64,000 bases of DNA from Bradyrhizobium sp. CCGUVB1N3. Its GTDB lineage: Bacteria > Pseudomonadota > Alphaproteobacteria > Rhizobiales > Xanthobacteraceae. A program made the position numbers and the translations under genes. The notes beneath the pieces are model-generated. The model searched no databases. It was given only the letters and a program-made list of their open reading frames with translations, and was not told the origin of the DNA. The stretch lies in assembly GCF_024199925.1 (NCBI RefSeq), contig NZ_JANADR010000001.1:3224001-3288000 (forward strand), written 5' to 3'. Numbering within the stretch: position 1 is the first letter of the stretch; the number at the start of each line of letters is the position of its first letter. Below are positions 36,125 through 45,157 of the stretch, in pieces.

Positions 36125-36426
36125 CGCTTTGCGCTCAGCAGGCCCGCCTTGGTGAGCGCGCCGGACAAAAAATCGTTCTCCAACGCAAGCTCGCCGATCT
36201 TGGCATGTAACGCCTTCAAATCGACCGGCGCCTCGGCCGGTCCGTTGTCCTGCCCAAACACTCCGGCGGCGCCTTCCAGGAGTTGGGTCTTCCAGGTCGT
36301 GATCTGGTTCGGATGGACATCAAACAATTGCGCCAGCTCGGCCAACGTCTTCTCCCCCTTCACGGCCGCCAAAGCCACCTTTGCCTTGAATGCCGGAGAA
36401 TGCGTCCGGCGACTCCTCTTCGTCAT
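36121..36426 (-). CDS. IS3-family transposase OrfA
   Basis: From ATG 36426 (GGAG upstream) the 101-residue protein has an HTH (RRTHSPAFKAKVALAAVKGE, ELAQLFDVHPNQITTWK) and a C-terminal leucine-zipper-like helix. It recognises the IS ends. A longer frame to 36480 is less likely. Confidence 0.93.
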   Translation of the reverse strand: MTKRSRRTHSPAFKAKVALAAVKGEKTLAELAQLFDVHPNQITTWKTQLLEGAAGVFGQDNGPAEAPVDLKALHAKIGELALENDFLSGALTKAGLLSAKR

Positions 36427-36540
36427 CTTCGCTCCTGATTCGCGGCAAGAAGCCTCGCCGCTCTCAGGCAGAAAATCCACTCAAGCTACTGTCCGAATTT
36501 GCGGAGCCAGCTCTCACCCCTCGAAGCACGGAGAGATCGA

Positions 36541-37401
36541 ATGCTCAGCGTGACTGAAGCCAAACCAAGTTTGCTCAAAATATCGGACAAGCTAAGCGTA
36601 CGTTTTCAAAAGACCGGCAGCGGGCCTCCGCTGCTCCTCATACATACGATCCGGACGCAGCTCGAATATTTCCGCGCTCTTGCGCCCCTCCTCGCCGGGT
36701 CGCACACGGTGTACGCCATTGACCTTCCGGGTCACGGACACTCACCAATCGATCCAAGCGCGAGCTTCGATGAACCCTACTTCAGGCGGGCCGTCATAGG
36801 TTTTATCGAGGAGCTGGATCTCTCGGACGTGACGCTCGTTGGCGAATCGATCGGCGGGGCATTAGCCCTCACAGTGGCGGCGTCGCTTCCGCAGCGGCTG
36901 AAGCGGGTCTTTGCGATCAACTCCTATGACTATGAGACCCGCTACGGCGACGGCATTCGACGTGGCAACTGGTTGGCGAATTTCATCATCGGAAGTCTGC
37001 AGATCCCGGTCCTCGGCGCGATCAATGCATCGCTCGAAAACAAGATCGTCCTCGGCAAGATCATGGGCGGCGGATATCACGACCCACGCAAACTGCCGGC
37101 GGATCTGCTTGCTGAGTTCGATGAGGTAGCCCACCGCCCGGGATACAAGCGGGTCGCACGCAAGGTGCTGGCAGGTTGGCGCTCCTGGAGCAAGGCCCGC
37201 GACTACTATCAGCAGATCTCGGTCCCTGTGACGCTCATCTATGGCGATAGCGATTGGTCTCGACCAGATGAGCGCGAACGCACGCGGTCGCTGATCCCCG
37301 CCTCGCGGATGTTGACTCTGAATAATACCGGCCACTTCTCAGCTGTCGAGAATCCGTCCGAGCTGGCTCGTGTGATCCTGCCTACAGAACGACGGCAATG
37401 A
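36541..37401 (+). CDS. Alpha/beta hydrolase
   Basis: ATG 36541 has GGAGAG upstream; the longer frame runs out of the IS. The 286-residue protein has an oxyanion region (LLLIHTIRTQ, with Thr in place of the usual Gly), AIDLPGHGHS, nucleophile elbow GESIGGALAL, acid in LIYGDSDWSRPDE and His in NNTGHFSAVENP. The catalytic triad is complete. The IS lies 26 bp upstream and has probably cut the native promoter. Confidence 0.85.
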   Translation: MLSVTEAKPSLLKISDKLSVRFQKTGSGPPLLLIHTIRTQLEYFRALAPLLAGSHTVYAIDLPGHGHSPIDPSASFDEPYFRRAVIGFIEELDLSDVTLVGESIGGALALTVAASLPQRLKRVFAINSYDYETRYGDGIRRGNWLANFIIGSLQIPVLGAINASLENKIVLGKIMGGGYHDPRKLPADLLAEFDEVAHRPGYKRVARKVLAGWRSWSKARDYYQQISVPVTLIYGDSDWSRPDERERTRSLIPASRMLTLNNTGHFSAVENPSELARVILPTERRQ

Positions 37402-37746
37402 TCAAACACAGGAGTACGCGACCATGACTGAGAACACGGCTGCAACCGACTGAACGGTTTGATCTGTAATGCTTGCCGAATTTCGATGGCGTTTTAGCGC
37501 AACTTAGATACTACAATACCGGCTGCTCGCAACCCTTCTAAATGTTTGTTAAACATTTCGGCGTGAAATTCTGAACACGGGCATTCTACAGAGGGTCGGC
37601 GTGGCCATGGTTGTCATGGTAAGGCTAGTCCGAGTGGGCCTGTCCGTTGTCCTAGCGTGTAGCTGCATTTTTCATCATCGCTTTTTTGATCACTATCGAC
37701 GACAGCAACGCCATTAAGGCCGACCCGCAAAAAGAGATTTGCGACA
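37402..37746 (+). other. Intergenic with a broken short reading frame
   Basis: Just after the hydrolase, AGGAG and ATG 37424 start a 9-codon frame (MTENTAATD) that stops at once. It probably is the remnant of a second gene of the hydrolase operon. The rest is AT-richer and holds no gene. Confidence 0.4.
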
Positions 37747-38055
37747 ATGTCTACGGTCCTTAGATTTCAGCGGCTTTACAGGGGGAAATCTGAGACAAGT
37801 CCCTCGTGCCAGAGACTGCCTGACATTTTGGCGAACGTCGCCGCTCTGTTGTCACAAGTTCAAGCTCTGGACGTCCAAACGACGGATGACGCCCGTCAGG
37901 CCGTCTTTCTTCTTGAACTCGCGAATAATTGCATCCGCCTGATCATCGGACAGACCAATTTGGATGAAGCGACCAGAGCGACGTTACTGGCGCAATCTGC
38001 CACGATCGATATGCGCATTGAAACCGCGCGCAGGGAGGCAGCGCATCTATTTTAG
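37747..38055 (+). CDS. Unknown helical protein (102 aa)
   Basis: It is helical and rich in Ala, Leu and Arg (LPDILANVAALLSQVQALDV, LAQSATIDMRIETARREAAH). It lies 23 bp before the PilZ gene on the same strand, so the two may form an operon. No family recognised. Confidence 0.55.
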   Translation: MSTVLRFQRLYRGKSETSPSCQRLPDILANVAALLSQVQALDVQTTDDARQAVFLLELANNCIRLIIGQTNLDEATRATLLAQSATIDMRIETARREAAHLF

Positions 38056-38078
38056 AAGAGAAGATTTGGAATTTTGGA

Positions 38079-38402
38079 TTGCAGATGATGGGAAACGATC
38101 GAAAGGCACAGCGTGTTCGGTTTGATCACAAGCATGCTGTCAGCATCATGGGTGTCGATGGAACGTGGCGACGGAGCTGTATTCTCCTCGACGCCTCTGC
38201 AAGCGGCGCCAAACTTGAGGTCGATGGCTCGACCGACCCCCTGAAAGCGCAGGAATTCTTCCTCGTTCTGTCCTCCACTGGTCTGGCATTTCGACGGTGC
38301 GAGCTGATTTGGGTCGATGGCTCTCAAGTCGGCATTCATTTCGTCACCGCAAAGACAAAGGGCAAGGCGAACCCAGAGAAACGTCTCGTTCGTTCACAGT
38401 AA
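38079..38402 (+). CDS. PilZ-domain protein
   Basis: The 107-residue protein consists of a PilZ fold: RKAQRVRFDHKHAVSIM, then CILLDASASGAKLEV (the DxSxxG-type motif as DASASGAKL) and WVDGSQVGIHF. PilZ proteins bind cyclic di-GMP, but the RxxxR part is imperfect here. ATG 38085 is an alternative start. Confidence 0.85.
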   Translation: MQMMGNDRKAQRVRFDHKHAVSIMGVDGTWRRSCILLDASASGAKLEVDGSTDPLKAQEFFLVLSSTGLAFRRCELIWVDGSQVGIHFVTAKTKGKANPEKRLVRSQ

Positions 38403-38700
38403 GACGAGCCCTTCAAGTGCAGCTTATTTCCTCTCGAACTATTCCGTCCATCGATACCCAATCTCTCTCAGAGAGCCACGCCAGAGAAGCGCTGCTGCAT
38501 GACAATCGCAAGGGCTTCATCCTATATCTTTCCAGCGGTGGACCATCATCGCTCACGGAAGAGCGCGTGTTATTTCTAGAACCACGAGAGGCTCTGATAT
38601 GGCTCAATGAGCCCGTCGAAGAGCGGGGATCATTTTGGGTGTGAGACTCGCGCGGGTATACCGTATAGATTGGCTTCTTCGACCAATGGCACCAGCGATG

Positions 38701-39003
38701 ATGAATGGACTCTCCTCGATTAAAAGTGAATTTGCGATTGGTTCTCGCATAGAGGTAAAGCCCTCAGTGGGGCCGCGTTTGGGTGGTAAGACCGGGACGG
38801 TGATTGGTCTTGGCTATCATCCGAAGAGCCTCCGCATCGTCTTAGACGGGTCAAGATCACCGATAACACTTCACTTCACGTACCTTCTAATCGTGAACTC
38901 AAGTGCCCCTGGCTCAACGGACTTCGAGGCGTCCTCCGCCCGAGAGGCCCCCTCGTTCAAGAACGCGCTGCGATTGACCGGACCCTCTCGCAATTTGCGA
39001 TGA
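38701..39003 (+). CDS. Small KOW-like beta-barrel protein (100 aa)
   Basis: The conserved core FAIGSRIEVKPSVGPRLGGK, TGTVIGLGYHPKSLRIVLD resembles a KOW/SH3-like barrel and a small protein frequent in Bradyrhizobium. The end (after about residue 60) seems to read into non-homologous sequence. The start is uncertain among ATGs at 38686, 38698 and 38701. Confidence 0.55.
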   Translation: MNGLSSIKSEFAIGSRIEVKPSVGPRLGGKTGTVIGLGYHPKSLRIVLDGSRSPITLHFTYLLIVNSSAPGSTDFEASSAREAPSFKNALRLTGPSRNLR

Positions 39004-39047
39004 TCTGCGGCAGCATTTCGTCCAGCTTGAATTGGACTACTTCCGCT

Positions 39048-39287
39048 TCATTTGTCCGTAGGGCCCTGCGCCTGCTGAGGTCTTCCCTGTCGGGTGGCCT
39101 GCGAGGTTCGGCTTGTGACGGCCTCAAACACCGCAATACGGCGATCGAGTTGCCATAGCTCGACATCGTTGACATCAACTAGCTGCTCAGCACGTTCTCG
39201 TGCTTCCTGCTCGTTGGCGCACTGCAAATTGGCCACGCTTATAACGTGGTGGTGCTGATCCAAAAGGTAAGCTCGGTAGTGCGCCAT
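39048..39287 (-). CDS. Conserved Bradyrhizobium small protein (79 aa)
   Basis: MAHYRAYLLDQHHHV, NEQEARERAEQLVD and DVELWQLDRRIAVFE match a family of unknown small cytoplasmic proteins widespread in Bradyrhizobium. ATG 39287 is chosen from this similarity; upstream GGGGGG is a weak ribosome site. Confidence 0.7.
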   Translation of the reverse strand: MAHYRAYLLDQHHHVISVANLQCANEQEARERAEQLVDVNDVELWQLDRRIAVFEAVTSRTSQATRQGRPQQAQGPTDK

Positions 39288-39787
39288 CCCCACGCCCCCC
39301 AAGGCCGAGAAAAACTGTACTCCATTGATGCGAAGGGAAACCACGGAAATTTTCGCCTGGGAGTTCACGCTTGATGTCTATCCCTTTCAAAGTTGCTTTG
39401 ATGGAGGAGGCTGACCACGCCGGAATATCGCAAATCAGTCGGTCCCGGTATCAAAGTGCGTCAAGTTGCTTCACCAATTCCTCGGCGACTTCCTTTCCGC
39501 CCTCCTCCGCTCTTCCGCGTAGTCAATCGCTACGTCGGCAACCTGTCGTCGATGCCCCGCGTCTTCCCTGACTATCCAGCGCCAGTAATCCGCAACGCAT
39601 CAGCCGGGACCGAGATGACGCTAATGCGCTGGGCTTGCATCAGTCCGTTCCCAACCGGAACACGGTGAAGCATAAATTGGCGGGCGTTGCACATTTACAA
39701 CCCGCGTAGGCATCGGAGACATTAAGCTACTCGGTCGAGACCAAAATATATTCGGCGTTTATTTCAGTACGATCAGCGAGGCGAAAT
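39288..39787. other. Intergenic with a decayed reverse-strand fragment
   Basis: About 39450-39580 on the reverse strand two frames read RQVADVAIDYAEER and KEVAEELVKQLDAL, the look of one small rhizobial protein split by a frameshift. No other gene was seen in these 500 bp. Confidence 0.4.
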
Positions 39788-39972
39788 ATGTTTGATGTCT
39801 ATCGCAATGATAAACGCGACTTGCTCGTCCTAAGCACGGGCTCAGCGATACCAGCGCTTAGCTCCAGGCATAAGTGGCGCAAGAGCAGAAGAGGGTTTGC
39901 AAAGTCAGCGACGAGATCAAGTCAGCCGTCCAGAGACAAGGTTATTACGTCCGCAGCCTGCGCGTTACCTAG
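39788..39972 (+). pseudogene. Frameshifted small conserved protein
   Basis: [28 protein letters not shown] starts a small Bradyrhizobium protein, and the next frame continues it as [20 protein letters not shown] to a stop at 39972. A frameshift near 39885 breaks the gene. Just downstream (40021-40115) another fragment, VRAILVYCSDYHCS, is the remnant of a different small Cys protein. Confidence 0.65.
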
Positions 39973-40158
39973 AAGGGATTGATCTAGGTCGAGTGCGGCG
40001 TTCACCGGCCTCAGGCGGGCATGCGCCAGATGGGCGTGCGTGCCATCCTGGTCTATTGCTCCGACTACCACTGCAGCGGAAAAGGCCTGTGCTCGGCTTT
40101 AATTCGCCGCGTGCCTGATTGGGCTGCTAGGATACGCGATGAACCCGCAACGACTACC

Positions 40159-40440
40159 TTAGCATCCCGACAGGTCGCACACTTCCAATACCCTCAATGT
40201 TCGCTCTAAAACACAATTTGCAAACTCGCTGTTGCCAGTACAGGTGTCCACTGCTCTGTTATTTTGATCCGTCACACAGTCAGCGTAATTGCGACCTTTT
40301 GCTTCACCGAACTTCTGCCGAAATTTGGCAAGGCAAGCTTTGCTCGCTCTTGCAGTCTGCTCAATCCACTTGTTTCGGTCGATAGCTCCCGCCTGAGCAA
40401 TCCATACAATCACCATCGCGATAATCAAAATGGATCGCAT
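40159..40440 (-). CDS. Small secreted Cys-containing protein (93 aa)
   Basis: ATG 40440 gives a clear signal peptide (SILIIAMVIVWIAQAGA) and a mature part of about 74 residues with six Cys, including CVTDQNN, CTGNSEFANC and VCDLSGC. It is probably disulphide-bonded in the periplasm. Function unknown. Confidence 0.65.
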   Translation of the reverse strand: MRSILIIAMVIVWIAQAGAIDRNKWIEQTARASKACLAKFRQKFGEAKGRNYADCVTDQNNRAVDTCTGNSEFANCVLERTLRVLEVCDLSGC

Positions 40441-40524
40441 GTTGTTATCACTTTCCGCTGCGGGCAATGCGGCTACGATTTGAGGTCTGAAACGCCGCTC
40501 GGCGTTGTTATTGGATGGCGCACG

Positions 40525-40548
40525 AAAAGGCCCCAGCCCGGGGCTGAC
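40525..40548 (-). terminator. Rho-independent terminator for reverse-strand genes
   Basis: On the reverse strand GCCCC-GGGCT-GGGGC is followed by CTTTTCG, a stem-loop plus short U run. It would end transcripts from the GDCCVxC gene and its upstream neighbour. Confidence 0.55.
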
Positions 40549-40618
40549 CCGCTGAGGCCCTCCTGAGTCACCCACTCCAGAAAGCGGTCACGACTCGATT
40601 GCCACATTATCCCGAAAA

Positions 40619-40660
40619 ATGTTCTAATTTGGCAAAGCGCGTGTCCAAGTTAGGACAGTA
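40619..40660 (+). repeat. 42-bp dispersed repeat, copy A
   Basis: The segment ending in GTCCAAGTTAGGACAGTA pairs with 43562-43603 at about 83 % identity. Here it borders the end of the GDCCVxC gene and no gene follows it in the same sense. Confidence 0.6.
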
Positions 40661-40672
40661 CCACCGGCGGCC

Positions 40673-40882
40673 TTATTCGCAGCATTTTGCTTTGCCTTGT
40701 TCTTGAACCGGCGGGCACGGGACAGAGCCATAAGTGCAAAACACGCAACAATCGCCAGCCTTGGGGTTAAACCGGGTGCCGCAGCCCTTGCAGTCATAGA
40801 AGAACTGGCAGGCGTCGGTTGGCATGGTCTCGGTGGCTTGGTGGCCGCAGGCTGGACAGGTCAGGGTCGAGTTCAATTCCAT
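40673..40882 (-). CDS. GDCCVxC-type small metal-binding protein
   Basis: The 69-residue protein has four paired Cys motifs: CPACGHQ, CKGCG, the hallmark GDCCVFC and a final CPP/CC tail. Related proteins, some with selenocysteine, are widespread and lie near mercury, heavy-metal or redox genes. It likely binds zinc or a toxic metal. Confidence 0.85.
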   Translation of the reverse strand: MELNSTLTCPACGHQATETMPTDACQFFYDCKGCGTRFNPKAGDCCVFCTYGSVPCPPVQEQGKAKCCE

Positions 40883-41019
40883 GGCCCGTAGTAGTTCAAA
40901 TCAGGCCACTGTCAAATTCAACTTAGGCCACTAGGGTTAAACTAGGCCAGCGCCAAGAAACGTGAGCCGACACAAGCCAGTCGGTAACCTACGCGGCTAT
41001 GTGCGGGACGCCGGGCTGT

Positions 41020-41826
41020 TCAAGGAGCACGCTGGGGCGGGCTTGCTCTAAACGGGTCGAAGATTTGCAGGAACGATGGTGCCTGGGCACTCTGCACAGA
41101 CTGGTCCTGTGCTCGTGCATCTCGTACGGGCCGGGCGGGTACCTCTCCATCTTGCTCCCGCTGGACCTTTGCTCGGGGCTTCTGCGCGTGCCGGATCTTT
41201 GCCCTCGCATTTTGCACGGGCCGGACCCTTCGGTGCTTTTGCGTGGGCCCGACCTCTGGTCGGGCATCTTGTGGGAGCTGCACGAGCGCGACCTGTGCCC
41301 GTCTATCTTCCTCGGCCCTCCAAGCCTGGAATTGCTTGAACAGGGCTTCAGTTGGTAGCTCAGTGTTTTCCGTCTGACTCTGAGCGGCGGGTTCAGAAGC
41401 GGCAGCAAATTCGTCGCGGGTCGGCTCGTTCCTTGCGGCGGTCTTGTTGTCTGATGGCGGCGCTGACTCGGGATTAACCGACGGCGCGTCCCTTGCCGTC
41501 GGCGGCAAAGCCTGAGCATCGGCGGTTGATTGCATTGCGGTTGATTGAACTGTTGGCGTCGACTGATCGGTGCCAGGCTGAAGCGCCGAATTGTCGATCC
41601 GCGAAGCCGTGACGCCCGCAAAGAGCGTCGCTGGATTTTCCACTGATAGAATCGCGATACCGATCGCTGTCGCCGTTGCAGCCAAAATACTCGCCTTGAG
41701 GATTCGCGACGAGATACTCGCACTGTCCAAAGCTTTCCCGATTCCCTGCTCCTCGGGTCCATCGGCATGCTCGGAGAGAAAGAGAGTCAAAGGATCGTTC
41801 GAAGTAAAACGGTCTTTCGTCGGCAT
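41020..41826 (-). CDS. Membrane-anchored Bradyrhizobium protein with low-complexity tail
   Basis: ATG 41826 gives 268 residues: a cytoplasmic N-terminus (FTSNDPLTLFLSEHADG), one membrane span (ILKASILAATATAIGIAIL), a Ser/Pro/Gln-rich middle and a repetitive Arg/Gln/Ala tail. The family is common in Bradyrhizobium. The second IS copy ends 8 bp upstream, so the native ribosome site and promoter are gone and the gene may be silent. Confidence 0.75.
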   Translation of the reverse strand: MPTKDRFTSNDPLTLFLSEHADGPEEQGIGKALDSASISSRILKASILAATATAIGIAILSVENPATLFAGVTASRIDNSALQPGTDQSTPTVQSTAMQSTADAQALPPTARDAPSVNPESAPPSDNKTAARNEPTRDEFAAASEPAAQSQTENTELPTEALFKQFQAWRAEEDRRAQVALVQLPQDARPEVGPTQKHRRVRPVQNARAKIRHAQKPRAKVQREQDGEVPARPVRDARAQDQSVQSAQAPSFLQIFDPFRASPPQRAP

Positions 41827-41921
41827 TGGGTAAAGAGCTGGCTCCGCAAATTCGGACAGTAGCTTGAGTGGATTTTCTGCCTGAGAGCGGCGAGGCTTCT
41901 TGCCGCGAATCAGGAGCGAAG

Positions 41922-42227
41922 ATGACGAAGAGGAGTCGCCGGACGCATTCTCCGGCATTCAAGGCAAAGGTGGCTTTGGCGGCCGTGAAGGGGGAGAAGA
42001 CGTTGGCCGAGCTGGCGCAATTGTTTGATGTCCATCCGAACCAGATCACGACCTGGAAGACCCAACTCCTGGAAGGCGCCGCCGGAGTGTTTGGGCAGGA
42101 CAACGGACCGGCCGAGGCGCCGGTCGATTTGAAGGCGTTACATGCCAAGATCGGCGAGCTTGCGTTGGAGAACGATTTTTTGTCCGGCGCGCTCACCAAG
42201 GCGGGCCTGCTGAGCGCAAAGCGATGA
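41922..42227 (+). CDS. IS3-family transposase OrfA
   Basis: This is identical in sequence to the copy 1 OrfA: 101 residues from ATG 41922, HTH followed by a helical zipper. It overlaps orfB by ATGA. Confidence 0.93.
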   Translation: MTKRSRRTHSPAFKAKVALAAVKGEKTLAELAQLFDVHPNQITTWKTQLLEGAAGVFGQDNGPAEAPVDLKALHAKIGELALENDFLSGALTKAGLLSAKR

Positions 42228-43051
42228 TCGACCGCGACCATGATCTGTCTGTCGTGCGCCAGGCGAAGGTCCTGAACCTTGCCCGCAGTACGGTTTACTA
42301 TGAACCTCGGCCGGTTTCGGCCGAGGACCTTGTCTTGATGCGCCGGCTCGATGAGCTGCACCTCGATTATCCCTTCGCAGGGGCGCGCATGCTGCGATCG
42401 CTGTTGCAGCGTGAGGGCATGCAGATTGGCCGCCGCCACGTCGCGACGCTGATGAAGCGCATGGGGATCGAGGCGATCTATCGCCGTCCGAACACGAGCA
42501 AGCCCGCACCGGGCCACAAGATCTACCCGTACCTATTGCGCGGATTGAAGATCGAGCGGCCGAACCAGGTCTGGGCAATGGACATCAGCTACATTCCGAT
42601 GCGACGTGGATTCGTCTACCTCGCGGCGGTCGTCGATGTGTTCAGCCGACGGGTGTTGGTCCATCGCGTATCGATCACGATGGAGACGATATTCTGCGTC
42701 GAAGCGCTCCAGGAGGCGTTGGCGAAGCACGGCAGGCCCGAGATCTTCAACACGGATCAGGGTAGCCAGTTCACCAGCCTCGACTTCACCGGCGTGCTGC
42801 TGGACGCGAACATCGCCATCAGCATGGACGGCAAGGGTGCCTGGCGCGACAACGTGTTCGTCGAGCGGCTGTGGCGCACTGTCAAATACGAGGAAGTCTA
42901 TCTGCGTGCTTACGACAGCGTGCTCGAGGCGCGAGCATCGATTTCCAAATATCTGGCGTTCTACAACCGAGGACGTCCTCACTCGAGCCTTGACGAACGC
43001 ACGCCCGACGAGGCTTACTTCGGCGCGCAAACGATGGTGACGGCCGCATGA
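42224..43051 (+). CDS. IS3-family transposase OrfB
   Basis: The 275 residues are identical to copy 1 OrfB and retain the DDE residues (AMDIS, NTDQGSQ, VERLWR). The element therefore looks active. Confidence 0.95.
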   Translation: MIDRDHDLSVVRQAKVLNLARSTVYYEPRPVSAEDLVLMRRLDELHLDYPFAGARMLRSLLQREGMQIGRRHVATLMKRMGIEAIYRRPNTSKPAPGHKIYPYLLRGLKIERPNQVWAMDISYIPMRRGFVYLAAVVDVFSRRVLVHRVSITMETIFCVEALQEALAKHGRPEIFNTDQGSQFTSLDFTGVLLDANIAISMDGKGAWRDNVFVERLWRTVKYEEVYLRAYDSVLEARASISKYLAFYNRGRPHSSLDERTPDEAYFGAQTMVTAA

Positions 43052-43198
43052 TCGTCGCCAACGATTTTGCTGCGGCTCTGGTCGGGCTTACGCCCTCCCG
43101 ACGCCACAGCAAAATCGTAAAGCCCCGCCTTCAGCATAACCCGGCAGGAATCCACTTAATTTTCGCGGGGCGCTGTCCAAACAACCGGGGCCAGCTCT

Positions 43199-43561
43199 TA
43201 ATGCCTCCTCTTAATGTTCTTGTCGACCCGGCACTAACTATCGAAGCGACAATCACCGGCACGATTTAGGACAAATCTTGATTTCATTTGGCCGGGGGAA
43301 CCGCTCGATCACGCGGGAACCGGACTTCCATGGTATCCCCAATCTGCCGAACGGGTGGCAGCAGATGAAGTGGCCCGCGTCACGCAAGGTGACGAGCGCG
43401 ACTGTTTGGAAGCACAATCGGATGTCGAACGCGGCGGACCAGCCCGTCATTAATGCACAAACGAAAGGGCCCCAGCCGGGGCTTGGCTGGAGCCCAACTT
43501 CCCTATTGCGCCCCAAGGCGGGCACGAGGATTAGAAATTCACCAATCGATTGGCCGATCCT
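43199..43561. other. Intergenic with a hairpin, no gene
   Basis: Downstream of the IS, no gene is supported. GCCCC-AGCC-GGGGC at 43469-43482, preceded by a short A run, is the same kind of reverse-strand terminator as at 40530 and precedes the second copy of the 42-bp repeat. Confidence 0.45.
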
Positions 43562-43603
43562 ATGTCCTAATTCGGAAGAGTGCGTGTTCTAGTTAGGACA
43601 GTA
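43562..43603 (+). repeat. 42-bp dispersed repeat, copy B
   Basis: GTCCTAA and TTAGGAC form an inverted repeat with a 22-bp spacer; the last base is the A of the next start codon. The position directly 5' of a gene suggests a promoter or operator block. Confidence 0.6.
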
Positions 43604-43977
43604 TGCGCCATCTCTTCAGCTGCCTGAAAGCAACGCTTGCTGGTGCCCTCTGCATCTGCTTCACGGGCGTTGCCCTTGCCAAGGATGATGATGACGACGA
43701 TGGCTCCTCGAAAGGCGCATCCAAGACGCCCAACATTTACCTCGATGCGAGAACAGCCTACGCCAGCGTACCTGCCGGCTCGCTGCCGATCGGATTTGGC
43801 AATTCGGCTCTGGTCACGGCATTGCAATCACTCGCACTATCCAGGGCCAATAGCTTCCCCGCACGTCCGGGCAGCTTGGCGCTGCCTGCGGCTCAGGCTG
43901 TCGTTGTCGATCTTCCGATGACCATCGACGTGACCGATGGCGTGTCAATCGTTGGCCCGAGCCGAGCAGGGGCGTAA
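43603..43977 (+). CDS. Secreted small protein with Asp-rich start (124 aa)
   Basis: A signal peptide (ATLAGALCICFTGVALA) is followed by KDDDDDDGSSKG and a region without recognisable domains. It starts inside the 42-bp repeat and has no clear ribosome site. Function unknown; the acidic run could bind calcium. Confidence 0.5.
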   Translation: MRHLFSCLKATLAGALCICFTGVALAKDDDDDDGSSKGASKTPNIYLDARTAYASVPAGSLPIGFGNSALVTALQSLALSRANSFPARPGSLALPAAQAVVVDLPMTIDVTDGVSIVGPSRAGA

Positions 43978-44176
43978 GTGTTGCCGCTTCGGCTGTCAGC
44001 GGCGCACGGGACGTAGCCCAGCCGTCCCCTACTGGCGCTGATGAACCTTCTCAGACATTTCTGCCGGTCTAAATCAGACTACCCCCTAGCTGAGGATTGG
44101 CCTGCACGCTCTTATGTACCAAAAGCCAAATCGAGGCGGCGCCCAGCGTCTCGTCTGATAATTCGGAAATTTCCTT

Positions 44177-45112
44177 GTGACGGATGCCAACGATCCCCAG
44201 CAGGTCATTGCTGATCTCCAGTGTAGGCTCGACGAGGCAATTGCACAGCAGGCCGCCACCGCGGACGTGCTCAAGGTCATCAGCCGTTCGACCTTCGACC
44301 TCCAAAGCGTTCTCGAAACACTGATAACGTCCGCGGTTAAATTGTGCGGCGCCAATCGGGGTTCGATCTTCCTTCGCGAAGGCGACGTGTTTCCGCTGAG
44401 AGCAGCGTCCAGCACCACTCCCGAATTCCTGCAATATTGGGCAGCAAACCCGCCAAAAACGGGCCGCGGTTCGGCCACCTCGCGCGTCATCGCGTCGGGG
44501 AAAGTCGAAGTTATAACCGATGTTCTTGCCGACCCTGAAATGCAAATGCCCGCGAGTTCCTTGAACAGAATTCGCGGGACGCTTGGTGTGCCAATGCTCA
44601 GAGACAACCAGGTCGAGGGCGTGCTGGTGCTGACGCGACCCGAGCCCGGCCCGTTCCCCCAAAGTCAGATCGATCTGGTGCAGACCTTTGCCGACCAGGC
44701 GATGATCGCCATCGAGAACGCCCGCCTGTTCGACGAGGTACAGGCGAAGACTGCCGACTTGCACGAATCGCTGCGGCACCAGACCGCAACCTCCGAGGTG
44801 TTGCAGGTCATCAGCCGCTCGCCCGGTGAACTCGATCCCGTGTTCCAGACAATCCTGTCGAGTGCGAGCAGGATCTGTGATGCCCAATTTGGCCTGTTGC
44901 TTCTCTACGAAGCCGGCGGCTTCCGCTGCGCCTCAATGTTCAACCTGCCGTCGGCTTTCGCGGCGACCTTTTTGCGCAATCCGATCATCTGCCCGCCGCC
45001 GATCGACCCGTTGGGGCGGCTGATTGCGACCCAGCAACTCGTCCATGTTATCGACGTCAAGCAGGAGCCGGCTTATCTCACCGGCTTCCCGCCGATCGTG
45101 GAACTGGCTTAG
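44177..45112 (+). pseudogene. Truncated double-GAF signalling protein
   Basis: The GTG start opens a coiled-coil helix (ADVLKVISRSTFDLQSVLE), a GAF domain (CGANRGSIFLREGD to DQAMIAIENARLFDEV) and a second GAF that stops in the middle at PPIVELA. Full-length Bradyrhizobium relatives continue into a kinase or adenylate cyclase domain, absent here. It is followed directly by an unrelated pseudogene. Confidence 0.75.
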
Positions 45113-45157
45113 CAACACATAGCGGATGAGATTTGCTCACGTTGAGTTTGGGTCAAA

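Larger units (their letters stand above)
35150..36514 (-). mobile_element. IS3-family insertion sequence, copy 1
   Basis: The 1365-bp element has terminal inverted repeats starting AGAGCTGGCYCCG and is flanked by the 3-bp direct repeat CAC (35147-35149 and 36515-36517). It encodes overlapping orfA and orfB. A long internal hairpin lies near the left end (about 35228-35287, arms ACGATTTTGCTG/CAGCAAAATCGT). It appears identical to copy 2 at 41834. Confidence 0.95.
41834..43198 (+). mobile_element. IS3-family insertion sequence, copy 2
   Basis: The 1365-bp element has the same ends and reading frames as copy 1, in opposite orientation. Direct repeats TAA flank it (41831-41833 and 43199-43201). 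Terminal repeats begin AGAGCTGGCTCCGC (left) and AGAGCTGGCCCCGG (right, read inward). Confidence 0.95.

Noticed and set aside
40989..41768. Arg/Ser-rich 259-residue reverse frame
   Set aside because: It overlaps the better supported 268-residue membrane protein in another frame and reflects its repetitive tail.
35150..43198. Composite transposon formed by the two IS copies
   Set aside because: Each IS copy has its own target repeat (CAC, TAA) and the outer flanks do not match, so the pair did not move as one unit.
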